Positions 5,604-9,220 of a stretch of 9,220 bases of DNA are shown here, one piece after another (position 1 is the stretch's first letter; each line of letters opens with the position of its first letter). The notes under the pieces are model-generated. The model was not told the origin of the DNA. It ran no database searches and worked only from the letters and a program-made list of their open reading frames with translations. The stretch lies in the NCBI GenBank assembly GCA_947522735.1, contig CANNTZ010000079.1, forward strand, positions 1-9,220, in the 5' to 3' direction. The position numbers were made by a program, and so were the translations under genes. Origin of the DNA: an uncultured Oscillospiraceae bacterium. Lineage in GTDB: Bacteria > Bacillota > Clostridia > Oscillospirales > Ruminococcaceae.

Positions 5604-6200
5604 ATGATAAAGGCGGTCATATTCGATATGTACGGGGTGGTGATGACCGACCCGACGGGAGGGCTTGCGCCGTACATGGAAAAGCTGCTGACAAAGGCCG
5701 CGTTCGACGAGCTTTATCTCCATTGGACAGCGGCGGCAAACGGCGAGCTTGGCTCCCGGGAATTTTTCCGGCGGCTCGGCTTTGAGGATGCAGCGGGAGC
5801 GGAGCGCGCGTATCTCGATACCATAGAGCTTGACACGGGGTTTGTTGCGGCGGCGGAAAAATTGCGCGCAGCCGGGCTAAAGCTTGGGCTGCTCTCCAAC
5901 GACCTCGGCGAGTGGAGCGCGTGGCTGCGGCGCAAATACGACCTTGACCGGCTGTTCGACGCCGTTGCGGTGAGCGGCGACGAGGGCGTGTCCAAGCCGG
6001 ACGCCCGCATATTCCGAATAATCTCCGAGCGCCTTGGCACGCGGCCCGGACAGTGCGCCTATATCGACGACCGCGAGCGGTTTCTCGCGGCGGCAAGGGC
6101 ACTCGGCATGAGGACGATACTCTTTGACGGCAGCGGGCGGAGCCCCGGCGCGGCAGCCTGCTTCGACGACGCGCTGGAAATGCTGAGGCAGTGGAGATAG
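5604..6200 (+). CDS. HAD-superfamily (subfamily IA) hydrolase
   Basis: The 198-residue protein has all four HAD motifs: motif I FDMYGVV with nucleophile Asp8; motif II LLSND (Ser98); motif III Lys131 in SKPDARIF (130-137); and motif IV IDDRE with Asp155/Asp156. A small helical cap lies at about 15-80. This layout matches YihX/haloacid-dehalogenase-like members. The residue two after the nucleophile is Tyr10 instead of the Asp typical of phosphatases. This is also seen in dehalogenases and some sugar-phosphate phosphatases, so the reaction is uncertain. It should be cytosolic and Mg-dependent. Start: ATG with AAGGAGGA at 5591-5598. It has its own strong predicted promoter with a palindrome and converges on spoVG with a 56-bp gap that shows no clear terminator. 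Confidence 0.92.
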   Translation: MIKAVIFDMYGVVMTDPTGGLAPYMEKLLTKAAFDELYLHWTAAANGELGSREFFRRLGFEDAAGAERAYLDTIELDTGFVAAAEKLRAAGLKLGLLSNDLGEWSAWLRRKYDLDRLFDAVAVSGDEGVSKPDARIFRIISERLGTRPGQCAYIDDRERFLAAARALGMRTILFDGSGRSPGAAACFDDALEMLRQWR

Positions 6201-6256
6201 ACGGAGCGCCCGACAGCATTTGTTCGCGGAGATATTCTTCGGCCCTGCCGCTGCCG

Positions 6257-6529
6257 TCAACAACCCCTCATCGAGCCCCGCGCCTCCTCAAATTTTTCGA
6301 GTATGCTTCTCTCAAGCGCCTCGCGCGCCTCGCTGGTGATGGGGTGAACGATGTCGCGAAAACAGCCCTTTTCATCGCGGCGGCTGGGCATGGCGACAAA
6401 AATGCGCTCCGGCCCGCTGATGATCTTGATATCGTGAACGGCAAAATCGCCGTCGAGGGTAATCGATACGAGCGCTTTCAGGCGCTCGTCGTCATATAGC
6501 TTGCGTATGCGGATATCGGTGACGTTCAT
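6257..6529 (-). CDS. spoVG: Septation protein SpoVG
   Basis: The 90-residue product has the classic SpoVG sequence: MNVTDIRIRK at the start, ALVSITLDGDFAVHDIKI (19-36), GPERIFVAMPSRR (39-51) and FRDIVHPITSEAREALE (57-73). SpoVG is a small DNA/RNA-binding regulator of Firmicutes that influences asymmetric septation, capsule, virulence and metabolic genes depending on species. It usually lies near purR and glmU, but here its neighbours are a HAD hydrolase and, divergently, murC. GGGAG (6542-6538) precedes the ATG by eight bases. The minus-strand promoter is not obvious; only weak TAATAT-like boxes are seen around 6564-6575, and I see no sigma-H-type sequence. The tail is slightly shorter than, and different from, that of Bacillus. 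Confidence 0.96.
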   Translation of the reverse strand: MNVTDIRIRKLYDDERLKALVSITLDGDFAVHDIKIISGPERIFVAMPSRRDEKGCFRDIVHPITSEAREALERSILEKFEEARGSMRGC

Positions 6530-6665
6530 TTTGACAGCTCCCGTGTTTTGTGTGTTTCGCCGTATATATTATTTGAAGCGGCGGCTGTAATATGCGCGGG
6601 CGCCGCCCTTGAAGCGGAATAAAACCGAAAACGGGCGCCGGACTCGTAAAAAATTTAAAAAGCTA

Positions 6666-6694
6666 TTTATTTTTTACGTAAAAGGCTATATAAT
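6666..6694 (+). promoter_or_regulatory. Predicted murC promoter with UP-like A/T tract and palindrome
   Basis: A perfect TATAAT (6689-6694) follows a weaker TTTATT (6666-6671) with a 17-base spacer. The 12-bp palindrome TTTTACGTAAAA (6672-6683) lies inside the spacer. Upstream, 6647-6662 is A/T-rich and could act as an UP element. The expected transcript start (about 6701) lies downstream of an in-frame ATG at 6697, which rules that ATG out as the murC start. Confidence 0.65.
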
Positions 6695-6744
6695 ATATGT
6701 ATCAGCTACGGGCGCATCAGCACAGCCCGACACGGAGGCCGGAT

Positions 6745-8121
6745 ATGACAGACTTTTCCACGAAGGAGCTTTTGAAGGACAAAAAACACATACATTTTAT
6801 CGGCATCGGCGGCTCGGGTATGTTCCCGCTTGCGCAGATACTGCTCGCGAGAGGCTATACCATCTCCGGCTCGGACAACAACGAGGGCGATACCCTTGAC
6901 GCCGAGCGCCGGATGGGCATGACCATCCATATGGGGCACCGCGCCGAAAATTTTGAGGGCGCCGATCTCATCGTCCACACCGCGGCGATACTGCCGGACA
7001 ACCCGGAGCTTGTCGCGGCAAGGGCGAGCGGCATCCCGGTGGTGGAGCGCTCGGTGCTGCTGGGCGCCGTCAGCGCGGAATTTGACAAGGCAGTCTGCGT
7101 CTCCGGCACCCACGGCAAGACGACCACGACCTCGATGATAACGCAAATGCTGCTGGAAAACGGGTTTGACCCGACCGTCGTCATAGGCGGCAAGCTGGAC
7201 GCCATAGGCGGCAACGGGCGCGCCGGAAACAGCGACTATATGGTCTGCGAGGCGTGCGAGTTCGTCGATACCTTTCTGAAGCTGCACCCCTATGTCTCGA
7301 TCATCCTCAACATCGACGCCGACCACATGGAATATTTCAAGTGCATCGAGAACACCATCCGCTCCTTTAACCGCTTTGCGAGGATGACGAGCGGCTTCGT
7401 CATTGCGAACGGCGGCGACGCCAACACCCGTAAGGCGCTTGAGGGCGTGGAAAGGCCGGTGATAACCTTCGGCTGGGACGCCGGAAACGATTATTATCCC
7501 GAAAATATCGTCCGCGACATCCACGGCGAGGCGGTAGTGACCCGTTTTGACCTGATGCGCCGCGGCGAAAAGCTTGTCTCCATAGAGCTGCACATCCCCG
7601 GACGCCACAACGTCATCAATGCCGTTGCCGCCTGCGCCGCAGTCGTCGAGCTTGGCGTCGCGCCGGAGAAGCTGCCTGCGGCGCTCTCGGGCTTTCACGG
7701 CGCGCACAGGCGCTTCGAGATCCTCGGCCACAAAAACGGCGTCACCATCGCCGACGACTACGCCCACCATCCCGCAGAGCTGGAGGTGACGCTCAGAGCC
7801 GCGAAGGAGATGGGCTTCAACCGTGTCTGGGCGGTGTTTCAGCCGTTCACATATTCCCGCACCGCAATGCTGCTCGACGACTTTGCGCGCGTGCTCTCCA
7901 TCGCCGACCGCGTTGTGCTTTCTGAGATAATGGGCTCGCGCGAGAAAAACACCTACAATATCTACGCGAAGGATCTCTGCGAGAGGATTGACGGCTGCGT
8001 CTGGTTCCCGGATTTTCCGGAGATAGCCGAATACGTCATGGCCAACGCACGCCCCGGCGACCTTGTGATAACTCTCGGCTGCGGGGACGTCTATAAATGC
8101 GCAAAGCTGATGCTCAAGTGA
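6745..8121 (+). CDS. murC: UDP-N-acetylmuramate--L-alanine ligase MurC
   Basis: MurC joins L-alanine to UDP-MurNAc with ATP, the first peptide step of peptidoglycan precursor synthesis in the cytoplasm. The 458-residue protein shows the three Mur-ligase domains: a Rossmann UDP-binding start (FIGIGGSGM, 18-26), the central ATPase with P-loop GTHGKTTTTS (121-130) and NIDADHMEYF (189-198), and the C-terminal domain with GRHNVINA (287-294), HRRFE (321-325), DDYAHHP (337-343) and QPFTYSR (366-372). Length is normal for Firmicutes. The start is placed at 6745 because GGAGG (6734-6738) sits six bases before it; an in-frame ATG at 6697 overlaps the promoter region and has no ribosome site. It leads a three-gene run; the next gene starts 32 bases after its stop with a good ribosome site. 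Confidence 0.97.
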   Translation: MTDFSTKELLKDKKHIHFIGIGGSGMFPLAQILLARGYTISGSDNNEGDTLDAERRMGMTIHMGHRAENFEGADLIVHTAAILPDNPELVAARASGIPVVERSVLLGAVSAEFDKAVCVSGTHGKTTTTSMITQMLLENGFDPTVVIGGKLDAIGGNGRAGNSDYMVCEACEFVDTFLKLHPYVSIILNIDADHMEYFKCIENTIRSFNRFARMTSGFVIANGGDANTRKALEGVERPVITFGWDAGNDYYPENIVRDIHGEAVVTRFDLMRRGEKLVSIELHIPGRHNVINAVAACAAVVELGVAPEKLPAALSGFHGAHRRFEILGHKNGVTIADDYAHHPAELEVTLRAAKEMGFNRVWAVFQPFTYSRTAMLLDDFARVLSIADRVVLSEIMGSREKNTYNIYAKDLCERIDGCVWFPDFPEIAEYVMANARPGDLVITLGCGDVYKCAKLMLK

Positions 8122-8153
8122 GCGCGCCCGCAAAAAAGGACGGAGGATGACGC

Positions 8154-8846
8154 ATGACTGACGAAGCCGTAAAGAACCCGCACGCCGGACACCGCGAGCG
8201 GATGCTCGAAAAGCTGCGCAAAAACGACGCCGAGGCCTTCGACGACGAGCAGATGCTGGAGATGCTGCTGTATCTCACCATCCCGCGCGGCGACACCAAG
8301 CCGATAGCCCATGAGCTGATAAGCCGGTTCGGCTCGTTTTCGCGCGTGCTGGACGCGCCGGTGCAGGATCTTGTCCGCGTGGACGGCGTGGGCCAGCGCA
8401 CCGCCACCGGCATCCGACTGCTGCACGAGGCGTTCCGCACCTACTTCCGCGACCGCTGCGACGTCGGGATCCTGATGGACACCGCCGACAAATACGGCGC
8501 GTTTCTCGTCTGCCGCATGTTCGGCATCCCGGAGGAGATCACGGGACTTATCTGTCTTGACGGCAAATTCAAGTTTTTATCATATACTCAAATCAGCGCC
8601 GGCACCCCGCTCGGCACCGATGTGAGCAACCGGCGCATCATGGAGGCGGTGGTTCGCTGCGGCGCCGCCAACGCAGTCGTCGCGCACAACCACCCCTCCG
8701 GCTTTCTGTTTCCCTCGCCGGAGGATATCGAGGCGACGAAGCTAACCTGTGCGCTGCTGGAATCAATAGACGTTAAGCTGCTGGATCACGTGATCGTTGC
8801 AGAAAACGAATACATGTCCATGTTCCAATGGGGTTATCTCAACTGA
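8154..8846 (+). CDS. radC: RadC-family JAMM/MPN domain protein
   Basis: The 230-residue protein has the RadC layout: an N-terminal helix-hairpin-helix-like part (about 10-100, with VDGVGQRTA at 76-84) and a C-terminal JAMM domain. The metal-site motif is complete as AHNHPSG (177-183) with Ser188 and Asp191, matching HxH-x10-D. RadC was once linked to DNA repair, but its biochemical role is unresolved; mobile-element versions have been tied to defence and anti-restriction. This copy is the chromosomal full-length type with both domains. GGAGG (8142-8146) lies seven bases before the ATG. It follows murC by 32 bases and precedes the oxoamine synthase by 48, so co-transcription is likely. A small TCCGA/TCGGA hairpin (8848-8860) follows the stop but has no T-run. 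Confidence 0.96.
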   Translation: MTDEAVKNPHAGHRERMLEKLRKNDAEAFDDEQMLEMLLYLTIPRGDTKPIAHELISRFGSFSRVLDAPVQDLVRVDGVGQRTATGIRLLHEAFRTYFRDRCDVGILMDTADKYGAFLVCRMFGIPEEITGLICLDGKFKFLSYTQISAGTPLGTDVSNRRIMEAVVRCGAANAVVAHNHPSGFLFPSPEDIEATKLTCALLESIDVKLLDHVIVAENEYMSMFQWGYLN

Positions 8847-8894
8847 TCCGAAATTCGGACGGAACCGGACCGCTCACAACAAGGAGGTACAAAC

Positions 8895-9220
8895 ATGACG
8901 CTTTTTGACAAGTGCAACATCGACCTGCTCAACGAAATGCGGGACAAGGGGGTCTATCCTTATTTCCACGAGCTGGAATCCCGTCAGGATGTCGAGGTCA
9001 TCATGGAGGGCAAGCGCCGGATAATGCTCGGCTCCAACAATTATCTCGGGCTTACCGTACATCCGGAGGTCATTGAGGCGGGCATAGAGGCGATGCGAGT
9101 TTACGGCACCGGCTGCTCCGGCTCGCGCTTTCTCAACGGCACCCTCAGGCTGCACACCGAGCTTGAGGCGGAGCTTGCCGATTTTATCGGCAAGGAGTTC
9201 GTAATGACGCTCTCCACCGG
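8895..9220 (+). CDS. Alpha-oxoamine synthase (SPT/KBL/BioF-like), N-terminal part
   Basis: Only 108 residues are in the window; the frame is open to the edge. The N-terminal part of the PLP-dependent alpha-oxoamine synthase family is clear: YPYFHELES (21-29), MLGSNNYLGL (44-53), HPEVIEAGIEAM (56-67), YGTGCSGSRFLNGT (70-83), His87 in LRLHTELE and FIGKEFVMTLSTG (97-109). These enzymes join an amino acid to an acyl-CoA with loss of CO2. The opening and the GTGCSGSRFLNGT stretch recall bacterial serine palmitoyltransferase-like proteins more than BioF, but 2-amino-3-ketobutyrate CoA ligase and 5-aminolevulinate synthase share these motifs. The PLP lysine lies beyond the window, so substrate is open. 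A strong AAGGAGGT (8881-8888) precedes the ATG. It probably shares the murC-radC transcript. Confidence 0.9.
   Translation, partial: MTLFDKCNIDLLNEMRDKGVYPYFHELESRQDVEVIMEGKRRIMLGSNNYLGLTVHPEVIEAGIEAMRVYGTGCSGSRFLNGTLRLHTELEAELADFIGKEFVMTLST

Noticed and set aside
6697..6744. In-frame upstream ATG giving murC 16 extra residues
   Set aside because: It lies two bases after a perfect TATAAT and has no ribosome site; the ATG at 6745 has GGAGG six bases upstream and matches the usual MurC start.
6706..8133. 475-codon open frame antisense to murC
   Set aside because: It is a GC-rich shadow of a certain gene, with no recognisable domain and no ribosome site; murC on the plus strand explains the sequence fully.

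Overview
The window looks like chromosome from a GC-rich member of the Clostridia, probably an uncultured gut lineage. The support is SpoVG (essentially a Firmicutes protein), strong Shine-Dalgarno sites of the GGAGG type before almost every gene, Firmicutes-style sigma-A promoters, and a cytoplasmic sialidase-superfamily enzyme of a type common in gut bacteria. The lineage is inference; no marker here fixes a genus. No rRNA, tRNA, CRISPR array, transposase or phage gene was found.

Layout. Positions 1-168 hold the 3' end of rpmE (ribosomal protein L31), followed by a strong terminator. Next is a YigZ/IMPACT-family gene (511-1152), flanked on both sides by GC-rich repeat elements. The gene-free stretch 1153-1966 is a mosaic of these elements: three copies of a core of about 92 bp bounded by 10-bp inverted repeats, at least one truncated copy, two direct repeats of about 74 bp, and two strong stem-loops. 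The last repeat runs into the 3' end of the next gene and supplies its stop codon. On the minus strand lie a sialidase-like protein (1967-3667), a GNAT acetyltransferase (3749-4561) and an HD-domain phosphohydrolase (4817-5467). A hairpin-rich 240-bp gap separates the last two. Diverging from the HD gene on the plus strand is a HAD-family hydrolase (5604-6200), which converges on spoVG (6257-6529, minus). Diverging from spoVG is an apparent operon of murC (6745-8121), radC (8154-8846) and an alpha-oxoamine synthase (8895 to the window edge).

Function. Most genes are housekeeping: translation (L31), peptidoglycan precursor synthesis (MurC), sporulation and division regulation (SpoVG) and a DNA-repair-associated JAMM protein (RadC). 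The truncated last gene resembles bacterial serine palmitoyltransferases, so it could commit acyl-CoA to a sphingoid or ketobutyrate-type product; only its first 108 residues are visible. No coherent new multi-gene system is evident. The most unusual material is non-coding: the modular repeats, whose core is inverted relative to its arms between copies; a repeat that forms the end of a coding sequence; palindromes lying inside the spacers of three predicted promoters; and the structured gap upstream of the GNAT gene.
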